DNA of 64,000 bases, from NCBI RefSeq assembly GCF_900100315.1, contig NZ_FNFF01000007.1, positions 131,078 through 195,077 on the forward strand. The letters are read 5' to 3'. The notes beneath the pieces are model-generated. The model was not told the origin of the DNA. It saw nothing but the letters and a program-made list of their open reading frames with translations, and did no database searches. The position numbers were made by a program, and so were the translations under genes. The stretch is from Streptomyces indicus. GTDB taxonomy: Bacteria > Actinomycetota > Actinomycetes > Streptomycetales > Streptomycetaceae. This document shows positions 44,732 through 52,958 of the stretch, piece by piece (the stretch's first letter is position 1; each line of letters begins with the position of its first letter).

Positions 44732-45931
44732 GTGTCAGCCACCACCCAGGCGAACCGCCCCGCAGCGCTGCTGCCCGCCTCGCGCCGCCGTCCCCCGGCG
44801 CGGCAGGCCCCGCGCCCCACCCGCGCCCTCGCGCACGCGCTGCGGCACGCGGCCCCCGCGCTCGCCGCCTACGCGGCCGTGCGGCTGACCTGCCTCGCGG
44901 TCCTGTGGACCTGGGCGCACGCCGAGGGCGTCGGGGTGTGGGAGACGGTCGCCTCCGACTGGGACGCCAACTGGTATCTCGGGATCGCCGACCAGGGCTA
45001 CGCGCGCGAGCTCGGCACGAAGTTCGACTCCAACAACCTGGCCTTCTTCCCGCTCTACCCGGTGACCGTGAAGGTGCTCGCCGCGTTCACGCCGGGCTCG
45101 CGCGCGACCGTCGGGCTGCTGTTCGCGGTCGCCTGCTCGTTCGTCGCGGCCTGGGGTGTGTTCGCGGTGGGCGACCGGCTGTACGGGCGGCGGGCCGGGG
45201 TGCTGCTCACCGTGCTGTGGGCGGCGTTCCCGGTGTCGGCCGTGCAGTGGATGGGGTACACCGAGTCGCTGTTCACGGCGTTCGTGGCCTGGTCCCTGTA
45301 CGCGGTGCTGCGCGGCGACTGGCTGTGGGCCGGGTCGCTGGCCGCGCTGTCCGGCCTGACCCGGCCGACCGGGGTCGCCCTCGCGGCGGCCGTCTCCCTG
45401 GCCGCGCTCCTGTCCCTGCGCCACCGCCTCGACCGGCGCGCGCTCGCGGGCGCCCTGCTCGCCCCGCTGGGCTGGCTCCTGTACGTGGGCTGGGTGGGCC
45501 ACCGGCTCGGGCGCTGGGACGGGTACTTCGCGGTGCAAAAGCTGTGGCACAACGAGCTGGACGGCGGCCGCGAGACCCTGCGCATGGTGCGCGAGCTGTT
45601 CTTCTACGACTCCGACCCCGAGCTCTTCCTCGTCATGGTGACGCTGACGATGGCCGCCGCTGCCCTGCTCTTCCTCGTCTGCCTCAAGCAGCGCCAGCCG
45701 CTGCCGCTGCTCGTGTTCAGCGGGGTGCTCCTGGTCATCGTGCTGGGCTCGGGCGGGGTGTACTTCCCGCGGGCCCGCTTCCTGCTGCCGGGCTTCCCGC
45801 TGCTGCTGCCGGTGGCGTTGTACGTGGCCGGGCTCGCCCGCCGGCGGGCCGCGCTGGTCGTGACGGCGGCGGTGCTCGGGTCGGCGTACTGCGGCGGGTA
45901 CATGCTGCTGGTGTGGCCGAGCGCGCCCTGA
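44732..45931 (+). CDS. PIG-V-like membrane mannosyltransferase
   Basis: A 399-residue multi-pass membrane protein with about nine predicted helices. Family blocks include DWDANWYLGIADQGYA (glycosyltransferase family C type with the DxD-like acidic motif near the first loop), LAFFPLYPV, ESLFTAFVAW and PRARFLLPGFPLLLPV. PIG-V-type enzymes use polyprenyl-phosphate-mannose; actinobacterial members make mannolipids or glycans. GTG 44732 has AGGAG ten bases upstream; an earlier GTG at 44687 would add 15 residues. Stop is 10 bp before a perfect 46-bp palindrome. Confidence 0.82.
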   Translation: MSATTQANRPAALLPASRRRPPARQAPRPTRALAHALRHAAPALAAYAAVRLTCLAVLWTWAHAEGVGVWETVASDWDANWYLGIADQGYARELGTKFDSNNLAFFPLYPVTVKVLAAFTPGSRATVGLLFAVACSFVAAWGVFAVGDRLYGRRAGVLLTVLWAAFPVSAVQWMGYTESLFTAFVAWSLYAVLRGDWLWAGSLAALSGLTRPTGVALAAAVSLAALLSLRHRLDRRALAGALLAPLGWLLYVGWVGHRLGRWDGYFAVQKLWHNELDGGRETLRMVRELFFYDSDPELFLVMVTLTMAAAALLFLVCLKQRQPLPLLVFSGVLLVIVLGSGGVYFPRARFLLPGFPLLLPVALYVAGLARRRAALVVTAAVLGSAYCGGYMLLVWPSAP

Positions 45932-45941
45932 GGTCTCCCGC

Positions 45942-45987
45942 ACACGGGTGGGCCCCCTGGTACGCGTACCAGGGGGCCCACCCGTGT
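45942..45987. terminator. Perfect 46-bp palindrome, bidirectional terminator
   Basis: ACACGGGTGGGCCCCCTGG (45942-45960), central TACGCGTA, and the complementary 19 bp (45969-45987) form a palindrome without mismatch between convergent genes. It can form a 23-bp stem in either RNA. Confidence 0.85.
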
Positions 45988-45999
45988 CTCGGGCACTGC

Positions 46000-46896
46000 T
46001 CAGTAGGACGAACCGCCCGAACCCAGCGAGCCCGTCGGGTGCCAGACCGTCTTCGTCTCCAGGAAGGCCGTCAGGCGCGAGGTGCCCGGGTCGGCCGACC
46101 AGTCCACAGGCTGTGGACGAAGGACGCGCTTCAGGTTGTCCGCCGCCGCGACCTCCAGCTCCTTGGCGAGCTGCTCGTCGGCGCCCGCAAGGTCGATCGC
46201 GTTGACGTCCTGGTGCGCGGCGAGCGGCGCGGCGATCTCCGCCGTACGGCCCGAGAGGATGTTGACCACTCCGCCCGGGACGTCGGAGGTGGCGAGCACC
46301 TCGGCGAGGCTCAGCGCGGGCAGCGGACGGTCCTCGGCGGCGACGACCACGGCAGTGTTGCCCGTGGCGATCACCGGCGCGAGCACCGACACGAGGCCCA
46401 GGAAGGACGAGTCCTGCGGCGCGACGATCGTCACGACGCCGGTCGGCTCGGGCGAGGACAGGTTGAAGAACGGGCCCGCGACCGGGTTCCCGCCGCCCGC
46501 GACCTGGGCGATCTTGTCGGTCCAGCCCGCGTACCAGACCCAGCGGTCGATCGCGGCGTCCACGACGGCGGCCGCCTTGGCCTTCGACAGGCCCTCGGCG
46601 TCCTGGACCTCGCGGACGAACTGCTCGCGGCGGCCTTCCAGCATCTCCGCGACGCGGTACAGGATCTGGCCGCGCAGATACGCGGTCGCGCCCGCCCAGC
46701 CGCCGAAGGCCTTGCGCGCGGCGACCACCGCGTCACGGGCGTCCTTGCGGGAGGACAGCGGGGCGTTGGCCAGCCAGTTGCCCTTTGCGTCGTTCACTTC
46801 GTACACCCGGCCGCTCTCGGAACGAGGGAACTTCCCGCCCACGTACAGCTTGTAGGTCTTGAAGACGGACAACCGCGCTTCAGTCGACTCAGACAT
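46000..46896 (-). CDS. Non-catalytic aldehyde-dehydrogenase-like protein, 298 residues
   Basis: An ALDH-fold N-domain only. It shows YVGGKF, AFGGWAGATAYLRGQILYRVAE, and PTGVVTIVAPQDSSFLGLVSVLAP, but then stops after NLKRVLRPQPVDW...KTVWHPTG. It contains no cysteine at all and lacks the GQxC nucleophile and second catalytic region, so it cannot be a normal dehydrogenase. It overlaps the full ALDH gene by 8 bp and is translated with it. The pair (478 + 298) adds up to the size and order of two-domain ALDH16 proteins, whose second domain is also non-catalytic. I infer that this is a separate ALDH16-like partner subunit. Confidence 0.82.
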   Translation of the reverse strand: MSESTEARLSVFKTYKLYVGGKFPRSESGRVYEVNDAKGNWLANAPLSSRKDARDAVVAARKAFGGWAGATAYLRGQILYRVAEMLEGRREQFVREVQDAEGLSKAKAAAVVDAAIDRWVWYAGWTDKIAQVAGGGNPVAGPFFNLSSPEPTGVVTIVAPQDSSFLGLVSVLAPVIATGNTAVVVAAEDRPLPALSLAEVLATSDVPGGVVNILSGRTAEIAAPLAAHQDVNAIDLAGADEQLAKELEVAAADNLKRVLRPQPVDWSADPGTSRLTAFLETKTVWHPTGSLGSGGSSY

Positions 46897-48325
46897 CGAG
46901 GTACGCCTCCAGACCGTGCCGGCCGCCCTCGCGGCCGAAGCCCGACTCCTTGTAGCCGCCGAACGGCGAGGTCGGGTCGAACTTGTTGAACGTGTTGGAC
47001 CAGACGACGCCCGCGCGCAGCTTGTTCGCGACGGCGAGGATGCGCGAGCCCTTCTCGGTCCAGATGCCGGCCGAGAGCCCGTACGGGGTGTTGTTGGCCT
47101 TGGCGACGGCCTCGTCCGGCGTGCGGAAGGTGAGGACCGACAGGACCGGGCCGAAGATCTCGTCGCGGGCGACGGTGTGCGCCTGGGTGACGTTCGTGAA
47201 CAGCGTGGGCGCGAACCAGTAGCCGGTGGAGGGGAGTTCGCACTCCGGCGACCAGCGCTCGGCGCCCTCGGCCTCACCGGTCTCGACGAGCGCGGTGATC
47301 CGGGAGAGCTGCTCCTCGGAGTTGATCGCGCCGATGTCGGTGTTCTTGTCGAGCGGGTCGCCCAGGCGCAGGGTGCTCAGGCGGCGCTTGAGGGAGTCGA
47401 GCAGCTCGTCGTGGATCGACTCCTGGACGAGGAGCCTGCTTCCCGCGCAGCACACCTGGCCCTGGTTGAAGAAGATGCCGCCGACGATGCCCTCGACGGC
47501 CTGGTCGATGGGGGCGTCGTCGAAGACGATGTTGGCGCCCTTGCCGCCGAGTTCGAGCGTGAGCTTCTTGTCGGTGCCCGCGAGGGTGCGGGCGATCTCC
47601 TTGCCGACGGCCGTGGAGCCGGTGAAGGCGACCTTGTTCACGTCCGGGTGCGCGGTGACGGCGGCGCCCGCGTCCCCGTATCCGGGAAGGATGTTGACGA
47701 CGCCCTTGGGGAGCCCGGCCTGGCGGCAGATGTCCGCGAAGAACAGCGCCGACAGCGGGGTGGTCTCGGCCGGCTTCAGCACGACCGTGTTGCCGGTCGC
47801 GAGGGCCGGGGCGATCTTCCACGCGAGCATCAGGAGCGGGAAGTTCCACGGGATGACCTGGCCCGCGACACCGAGGGGCTTCGGGTCCGGGCCGTAGCCC
47901 GCGTGGTCGAGCTTGTCGGCCCAGCCCGCGTAGTAGAAGAAGTGCGCGGCGACCAGGGGCAGGTCGGCGTCGCGGGTCTCCTTGATCGGCTTTCCGTTGT
48001 CCAGGGTCTCCAGGACGGCGAGCTCGCGGCTGCGCTCCTGGATGATCCGGGCGATACGGAAGAGGTACTTGCCGCGCTCGGCGCCCGGCAGCGCGGACCA
48101 CTTCTCGAAGGCCTTGCGCGCGGCCTTCACCGCGCGGTCCACGTCCTCGGCGCCGGCCCGGGCCACCTCGGAGAGGACCTCCTCGGTGCTCGGCGAGACG
48201 GTCTTGAACACCTTGCCGTCCGCGGCCTCGGTGAACTCGCCGTCGATGAACAGGCCGTAGGACGGGGCGATGTCGACGACGGCGCGCGACTCGGGCGCCG
48301 GTGCGTACTCGAACAGGTTGGTCAT
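46889..48325 (-). CDS. Aldehyde dehydrogenase
   Basis: A full-length 478-residue NAD(P)-dependent aldehyde dehydrogenase. Motifs: PWNFPLLMLAWKIAPALATGNTVVLKP (residues about 149-175), FTGSTAVGKEIA, catalytic-Glu LELGGKGANIV, and nucleophile FNQGQVCCAGSRL, then EIFGPV. It should oxidise an aldehyde to its acid. Being 5 bp after deoC, whose product is acetaldehyde, it is a good candidate to convert acetaldehyde to acetate, an inference from context. Start ATG 48325. Operon order is deoC - ALDH - pseudo-ALDH. Confidence 0.92.
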   Translation of the reverse strand: MTNLFEYAPAPESRAVVDIAPSYGLFIDGEFTEAADGKVFKTVSPSTEEVLSEVARAGAEDVDRAVKAARKAFEKWSALPGAERGKYLFRIARIIQERSRELAVLETLDNGKPIKETRDADLPLVAAHFFYYAGWADKLDHAGYGPDPKPLGVAGQVIPWNFPLLMLAWKIAPALATGNTVVLKPAETTPLSALFFADICRQAGLPKGVVNILPGYGDAGAAVTAHPDVNKVAFTGSTAVGKEIARTLAGTDKKLTLELGGKGANIVFDDAPIDQAVEGIVGGIFFNQGQVCCAGSRLLVQESIHDELLDSLKRRLSTLRLGDPLDKNTDIGAINSEEQLSRITALVETGEAEGAERWSPECELPSTGYWFAPTLFTNVTQAHTVARDEIFGPVLSVLTFRTPDEAVAKANNTPYGLSAGIWTEKGSRILAVANKLRAGVVWSNTFNKFDPTSPFGGYKESGFGREGGRHGLEAYLDV

Positions 48326-48330
48326 GTCGG

Positions 48331-49377
48331 TCAGTCCACCGTCACGTAGTCGGGACCGGAGTAGCGTCCGGTGGCCAGCTTCTGACGCTGCATCAGCAGG
48401 TCGTTGAGGAGGCTGGAGGCGCCGAAGCGGAACCAGTGGTTGTCCAGCCAGTCGGGCCCCGCCGTCTCGTTCACCAGGACGAGGAACTTGATCGCGTCCT
48501 TGGTGGAGCGGATGCCGCCCGCGGGCTTCACGCCGACCTGTACCCCGGTCTGCGCGCGGAAGTCGCGCACGGCCTCCAGCATCAGGAGGGTGTTGGCGGG
48601 CGTGGCATTGACGCCGACCTTGCCGGTCGAGGTCTTGATGAAGTCCGCTCCCGCGATCATGCCGATCCAGGAGGCGCGGCGGATGTTGTCGTACGTGGAC
48701 AGCTCGCCGGTCTCGAAGATGACCTTGAGGCGCGCGTCCCCGCAGGCCTCCTTCACGGCGCGGATCTCCTCGTAGACCTTCATGTAGTGGCCCGCGAGGA
48801 ACGCGCCGCGGTCGATCACCATGTCGATCTCGTCGGCGCCCGCGGCCACCGCGTCCTTGGTGTCGGCGAGCTTCACGCCGAGGGCGGCGCGGCCGGCCGG
48901 GAAGGCGGTGGCGACAGAGGCGACCTTCACGCCGGAGCCCGCGACCGCTTCCTTGGCGGTGGCCACCATGTCGGGGTAGACGCAGACCGCGGCGGTCTTG
49001 GGCGTCGTACGGTCCGTCGGGTCGGGGTTGACCGCCTTCGCGCCGAGCGCGCGGACCTTGCCCGCCGTGTCGGCGCCTTCCAGGGTCGTCAGGTCGATCA
49101 TCGAGATGGCCAGGTCGATGGCGTACGCCTTCGCCGTGGTCTTGATCGACCGCGTCCCGAGGGCGGCGGCCCGCGCCTCGAGCCCGACCGTGTCCACGCC
49201 GGGCAGGCCGTGGAGGAAGCGGCGGAGGGTGGCGTCGGAGGAGGTCACGTCGGCGAAGGAGGCCGTCGCCTCCCGGGCCGCGGGGGCCTTCCCGGCGCGC
49301 TCGGTCTGCTCGCCGGCCTTCGCTCGGGCCTTCTTCTCGCCCTTGGCCGGCTTGTCTGACTTGGGGACTGGGGGCAT
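48331..49377 (-). CDS. deoC: Deoxyribose-phosphate aldolase
   Basis: Cleaves 2-deoxyribose-5-phosphate into glyceraldehyde-3-phosphate and acetaldehyde. The TIM-barrel carries the Schiff-base Lys248 in ADFIKTSTGK and the second Lys284 in GVKPAGGIR, with MVIDRGAF and FETGEL between. The 348 residues exceed the usual 210-260 for bacterial DeoC because of an N-terminal tail of about 40 Ala/Lys/Glu-rich residues and internal insertions. ATG 49377 was chosen (a GTG lies six bases upstream). The palindrome at 49397-49408 sits 19 bp upstream. Confidence 0.94.
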   Translation of the reverse strand: MPPVPKSDKPAKGEKKARAKAGEQTERAGKAPAAREATASFADVTSSDATLRRFLHGLPGVDTVGLEARAAALGTRSIKTTAKAYAIDLAISMIDLTTLEGADTAGKVRALGAKAVNPDPTDRTTPKTAAVCVYPDMVATAKEAVAGSGVKVASVATAFPAGRAALGVKLADTKDAVAAGADEIDMVIDRGAFLAGHYMKVYEEIRAVKEACGDARLKVIFETGELSTYDNIRRASWIGMIAGADFIKTSTGKVGVNATPANTLLMLEAVRDFRAQTGVQVGVKPAGGIRSTKDAIKFLVLVNETAGPDWLDNHWFRFGASSLLNDLLMQRQKLATGRYSGPDYVTVD

Positions 49378-49396
49378 GGTCACGAGGGGAGCATAT

Positions 49397-49408
49397 CTAC
49401 GCGCGTAG
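49397..49408. promoter_or_regulatory. Palindrome CTACGCGCGTAG, candidate nucleoside operator 2
   Basis: Second identical 12-mer, 19 bp upstream of the deoC start codon, overlapping the likely transcription start region. Confidence 0.7.
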
Positions 49409-49546
49409 CGGCTTGTGAAGTCCTCGGGCCGGGACGGGCATACGCGGACGGGGGCCGCGGACGGCGGACGGGGATTCGGGCCGCGGCCCGTGACCTCGGT
49501 CCCACCCCGCCGCGCCGGGCGGAATCCCTGGGGCAGAATCGACGGC

Positions 49547-50194
49547 ATGAGCTCCTCCGACGAGTCCCAGAACAGCCGCCCCGAGCCGGGCGAGACCGCG
49601 ACGCCGGACCGTGTCTTCCGTTCCGGCGCCGGGATCGCGGGCGGCGTCCTGCTGCTCGGGCTCGGCGCCTGGCTCGGCGGGGACGCGCTGGTGCGCGGCG
49701 CGGGTACGGCGCCCTGGCTGGCGCTCGCCGCGCTCATCGCGTTCGTGCCGCTGATCGTCGCGTACACGCTGCGGCCCGCGGTGTACGCGAACAACCAGCG
49801 CCTGAAGATCCGCAACCCGTTCCGCACGATCGTGCTGCCGTGGGCGGCCGTGGACGACGTACGGGCCTCGTACTCGTGCGAGGTGCTGTCGGGGGAGGCG
49901 AAGTACCAGCTGTGGGCCATCCCCGTGTCGCTGCGCGCCCGCAAGGCGGCCAACCGCCGCCAGGCGCGCGCCGCCGCCGAGGACACGAGCGGCCGGACGT
50001 CCGTCCTGGCCACCTCGGACCGCCCCCTGCGCGCCTCGGCCGACCAGGCGGTGGACGACCTGCGCGAGCTCGCCGAGCGCCACGGCCGCGATGCCGCCGC
50101 GCAGGGCGGGGTCGAGATCCGCTGGGCCTACGAGGTGATGGCCCCGGTGGTGGCCGGGGGGATTCTGCTCGCGGTGCTGCTGCTGATCGGCTGA
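49547..50194 (+). CDS. PH-like-domain membrane protein
   Basis: A 215-residue protein with two N-terminal membrane helices (about 27-46 and 56-75), a short PH-like beta domain (ANNQRLKIRNPFRTIVLPWAAVDDVRASYSCEVL, about 80-113), a basic/disordered middle and a C-terminal helix (VMAPVVAGGILLAVLLLI) ending at the stop. DUF2581-like PH-domain proteins of this type are widespread in actinobacteria; function unknown. The start ATG 49547 precedes SSSDESQN. Its stop region is repeated downstream. Confidence 0.75.
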   Translation: MSSSDESQNSRPEPGETATPDRVFRSGAGIAGGVLLLGLGAWLGGDALVRGAGTAPWLALAALIAFVPLIVAYTLRPAVYANNQRLKIRNPFRTIVLPWAAVDDVRASYSCEVLSGEAKYQLWAIPVSLRARKAANRRQARAAAEDTSGRTSVLATSDRPLRASADQAVDDLRELAERHGRDAAAQGGVEIRWAYEVMAPVVAGGILLAVLLLIG

Positions 50195-50305
50195 GGGGGG
50201 CGGCTCGGGCTGTTCGGCTGAGGGGGACGGCTCGTGGTGATCGGCTGAGGGGTACGGCTCGGGTTGTTCGCCTGAGGGGACGGCTCGGGCTGATCGCCTG
50301 AGCGC
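50187..50305. repeat. 27-bp tandem repeat over a stop codon
   Basis: Copies of TCGGCTGAGGGG start at 50187, 50214, 50241, 50268 and 50294 (intervals 27, 27, 27, 26). The first contains the stop codon of the PH-like gene, so the 3' end has been tandemly amplified. Confidence 0.85.
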
Positions 50306-50339
50306 ATACGACTCCGGGCGCTCGGCGCAGCCGTACGGG

Positions 50340-50765
50340 CTAGCCCGGCAGCAGCTGTGCCGCCCGGCCGACCACGGGCAGGTCCGCGACCGAGCCGCCG
50401 GCGGCGATCGGGCCCGTCACCAGGGCGGAGCTCACCGGCTTGAAGTCGGCCACCTGGGTGGCCACCGCGTTGTCCAGCGGGTCCACGCCGGTGCCCGCGA
50501 GCGGGTCCAGGCGGAGGTTCTTGGCGGGGCTGACGGCGAATCCGACCGCGTCCGTCACCGCGCGCCCCGGGGTGGCCGAGTCCACGTCGCCCACCGGGGT
50601 GCCGACCCCGAGCGCGAGCGGCACGGCGACGGCGCCCGCACCGCCCGCCGACGCACCGAGGGCGAGGCCCGTCACCGAAACGACCAGGCCCGCCCGGGCC
50701 GCCGCCCTGCCGCGACGCTTGGGGGCCGCGTGCCGTGCGGCGTGCCGTGCCTTGTGTGCTGCCAT
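50340..50765 (-). CDS. Secreted Ala/Val/Gly/Pro-rich small protein
   Basis: A 141-residue exported protein. A basic n-region (AAHKARHAARHAAPKRRGRAAARA) precedes a hydrophobic core (GLVVSVTGLALGASAGGAGAVAV); the mature part is Val/Gly/Pro-rich, ending GRAAQLLPG. ATG 50765 is chosen over a longer frame starting near 50861 because it begins the basic n-region. Composition and ending resemble the other small secreted protein at 57548-57955. No domain recognised. Confidence 0.65.
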   Translation of the reverse strand: MAAHKARHAARHAAPKRRGRAAARAGLVVSVTGLALGASAGGAGAVAVPLALGVGTPVGDVDSATPGRAVTDAVGFAVSPAKNLRLDPLAGTGVDPLDNAVATQVADFKPVSSALVTGPIAAGGSVADLPVVGRAAQLLPG

Positions 50766-50879
50766 GGTCCACCTCGCGGGTAATCGTGAGGCCACGCAGC
50801 GTAGTTGAGGTGTGAGGTGTGTTTCAAAGCACGTCCGCCGGGATGAGCCGAACGAGGACATGCCTCACACTGGTGTTCC

Positions 50880-51518
50880 GTGAGTTCCCATCCCCCGATA
50901 CCGACCCGCGTCGTCCTGCTCTGCGGCCCCTCAGGCGGCGGCAAGTCGCGCCTCGCGGCCCTCTCCGGGCTGCCGGTCCTGCGCCTCGACGACTTCTACA
51001 AGGAGGGCGACGACCCGACTCTGCCGGTCTTCGCGGGCACCACGGACATCGACTGGGACTCCCCCGCCTCCTGGGACGCCGACGTCGCCCTCGCGGCCAT
51101 CGTCGAGCTGTGCCGTACGGGGCGGACGCGGACGCCCGTCTACGACATCTCCACCAGCTCGCGCGTGGGCGAGGAGACGCTGGACATCGAGCGCACCCCG
51201 CTGTTCATCGCCGAGGGCATCTTCGCGGCCGAGCTCGTGGAGCGCTGCGCCGAGCTCGGCGTGCTCGCGGACGCGCTGTGTCTGCGGGGGCGGCCGTCGA
51301 CCACGTTCCGCCGCCGTTTCCTGCGGGACCTCAAGGAGGGCCGCAAGTCCGTGCCCTTCCTGCTGCGCCGCGGCTGGCTCCTGATGCGTTCCGAGCGCTC
51401 GATCGTCGGCCGGCAGGTCGCGCTCGGCGCCCACCCGTGCAACAAGGAGGAGGCCCTGGGCCGCCTCGCCGCCGCGGCTGCGGGCCGCTGTCAGAAGACG
51501 CGTACGGCCGCTTCGTAA
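50880..51518 (+). CDS. Uridine kinase-like P-loop protein
   Basis: A 212-residue P-loop phosphotransferase of the uridine-kinase/phosphoribulokinase group. Walker A GPSGGGKSRL (about residues 16-25), then LPVLRLDDFYKEGDDPTLP, the hallmark of uridine kinases, TDIDWDSPASWDAD and TPVYDIS. It would phosphorylate uridine/cytidine with ATP, pointing to pyrimidine salvage in the same region as the purine nucleoside genes. GTG 50880 (SSHPP). No CTACGCGCGTAG copy upstream. Confidence 0.87.
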   Translation: MSSHPPIPTRVVLLCGPSGGGKSRLAALSGLPVLRLDDFYKEGDDPTLPVFAGTTDIDWDSPASWDADVALAAIVELCRTGRTRTPVYDISTSSRVGEETLDIERTPLFIAEGIFAAELVERCAELGVLADALCLRGRPSTTFRRRFLRDLKEGRKSVPFLLRRGWLLMRSERSIVGRQVALGAHPCNKEEALGRLAAAAAGRCQKTRTAAS

Positions 51519-51539
51519 CGGATCCGCTGACGCGGACGG

Positions 51540-51847
51540 GCAGGCAGGCTGTCGCGGAGGGGCCGGGGGCGGACGGGTCGTCGCGGACGGGCCGGGACGG
51601 ACAGGCCGTCACGGACTCGCAGTAACGGGCGGGCCGCCGCAAACAGGCGGGGTCGGACGGACCCTCGCGGACGGGCAGGGACGCATAGGCCGTCACGGGC
51701 TCGCAGTAACGGGCGGGCCGCCGCGAACAGCGGGGGTCGGACCGACCGTCGCGGGCGGGCAGGGACGGACAGGCCGCCGCGGACGGGCCTGGACGCACAG
51801 ACCGTCACGGACTCGCAGGAACGGGCAAGCCGTCACAAACGGGAGGT
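51540..51847. repeat. Eleven 28-bp monomers in an 84-bp higher-order array
   Basis: Monomers begin every 28 bp from 51540. Units at 51596, 51680 and 51764 (84 bp apart, 3 x 28) are most alike, GACGgACAGGCCGTCACGG type, alternating with AACGGGCGGGCCGCC and GTCGGACGGACC types. This is a higher-order repeat of three monomer types, filling much of the 602-bp gap 51519-52120. Confidence 0.85.
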
Positions 51848-51888
51848 GGGGCGGGCCGCCACGGACCGCCGGGACCGGGCGCGCACAA

Positions 51889-51933
51889 GCAGCGGGACCG
51901 GACAAGACCCCCCGGCCTCTCCGGTCCCGCTGC
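51889..51933. terminator. Hairpin near sigQ 3' end
   Basis: GCAGCGGGACCGG (51889-51901) and CCGGTCCCGCTGC (51921-51933), 13-bp perfect arms with a 19-base loop, downstream of sigQ on its strand. Confidence 0.65.
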
Positions 51934-52120
51934 CTGCTGCTCCCCCTCGTCCCCCGTGGGAGAGCCCCCCGTTTTCCCCGTTACCCCCCGTGCGCCCTGC
52001 GGGATCCCACGTCCCCCGTGGATCCCACCGGGCTCTCCGGTGCCCTTCAGGGCTCCGGACCCCCATCCGGCCGCCGCCTCCCCCCGGGGACGGCGGCCGA
52101 CACCTCGTACGAGGAGCGGC

Positions 52121-52885
52121 TCAGGCGACCAGCTCGCCGAAGCACTCCTCCTGGTCGCGGCCGAAGGCCAGGACCTCGTCCTCGCGCAGCCGGCGCAGCG
52201 AGCGCCAGATGCTGGACTTCACCGTGCCGACGCTGATGTCGAGGATGTCGGCGATCTCCGGGTCGGTGCGGCCCTCGTAGTAGCGCAGGACCAGCATCGT
52301 GCGCTGGAGTTCCGGCAGCCGGGCGAGCGCCTGCCACAGGACCGCGCGCAGCTCGGTGCCGCGCATCGCGTCCGTGTCGCCGGCCGTCTCCGGCAGCTCC
52401 TCGGTCGGGTACTCGTTCAGCTTGCGGCGGCGCCACGCGCTGATGTGCAGGTTCGTCATGGTGCGGCGGAGGTAGCCCCCGACCGCGGCCTTGTCCGAGA
52501 TACGGTCCCAGGCCTTGTACGTCGAGAAGAGGGCGCTCTGGAGGAGGTCCTCGGCCTCGAAACGGTCACCGGTGAGGTGGTAGGCGGTGGCGTACAGGGA
52601 GGCGCGGCGTTCCTGCACGTAAGCCGTGAACTCGGCCTCCGAGCGGGGCGCCTGCTCCCCCGAGTCCTCCCTGTACGCGGCTCCCCCGTCAGTCGGTCCG
52701 GCCACGTCGATCACGGTCATGAACCCCGTGTGACCGGTGTGCTGACGTCCGGCACCACGAGCGCACCCCCGCCCGCTCACGGCGCCGGACTTCTCGTAAC
52801 CCCCGTTGCCCCCGTTGGCCTTCGCGACATCGTGCAGACGCGTGACAACTGCGCTTGTGCCGGTGCTGTGCGACAGCGTGTTCAT
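52121..52885 (-). CDS. sigQ: ECF sigma factor SigQ
   Basis: A 254-residue ECF-type RNA polymerase sigma factor. After an N-terminal tail of about 80 residues, region 2 spans FTAYVQERRASLYATAYHLTGDRFEAEDLLQSAL to AWDRISDKAAVGGYLRRTMTN, and region 4 RYYEGRTDPEIADILDISVGTVKSSIWRSLRRLR. It is divergent from afsQ1 as in S. coelicolor, where SigQ was reported to oppose AfsQ1/AfsQ2-controlled antibiotic and differentiation functions. ATG 52885 is the most upstream plausible start; ATG 52720 would give a shorter protein. The AfsQ1 box sits between it and afsQ1. Confidence 0.9.
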   Translation of the reverse strand: MNTLSHSTGTSAVVTRLHDVAKANGGNGGYEKSGAVSGRGCARGAGRQHTGHTGFMTVIDVAGPTDGGAAYREDSGEQAPRSEAEFTAYVQERRASLYATAYHLTGDRFEAEDLLQSALFSTYKAWDRISDKAAVGGYLRRTMTNLHISAWRRRKLNEYPTEELPETAGDTDAMRGTELRAVLWQALARLPELQRTMLVLRYYEGRTDPEIADILDISVGTVKSSIWRSLRRLREDEVLAFGRDQEECFGELVA

Positions 52886-52958
52886 CTCGCGCCCCCCGTC
52901 GTGGAGTCCGTGGTGTTTCCGTGTGCTGAGAATCCTGCCCGGCCACTTCGACGGCGGT

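Noticed and set aside
51491..51808. Open frame with a 28-residue repeat in the minisatellite (minus strand)
   Set aside because: It follows from the 84-bp array being a multiple of 3; Arg/Ala/Pro-rich and without signals. Only a conserved homologue or proteomic evidence would change this.
51540..51847. CRISPR-like array
   Set aside because: Units directly abut without spacers, units diverge in a higher-order pattern, and no cas genes are present.
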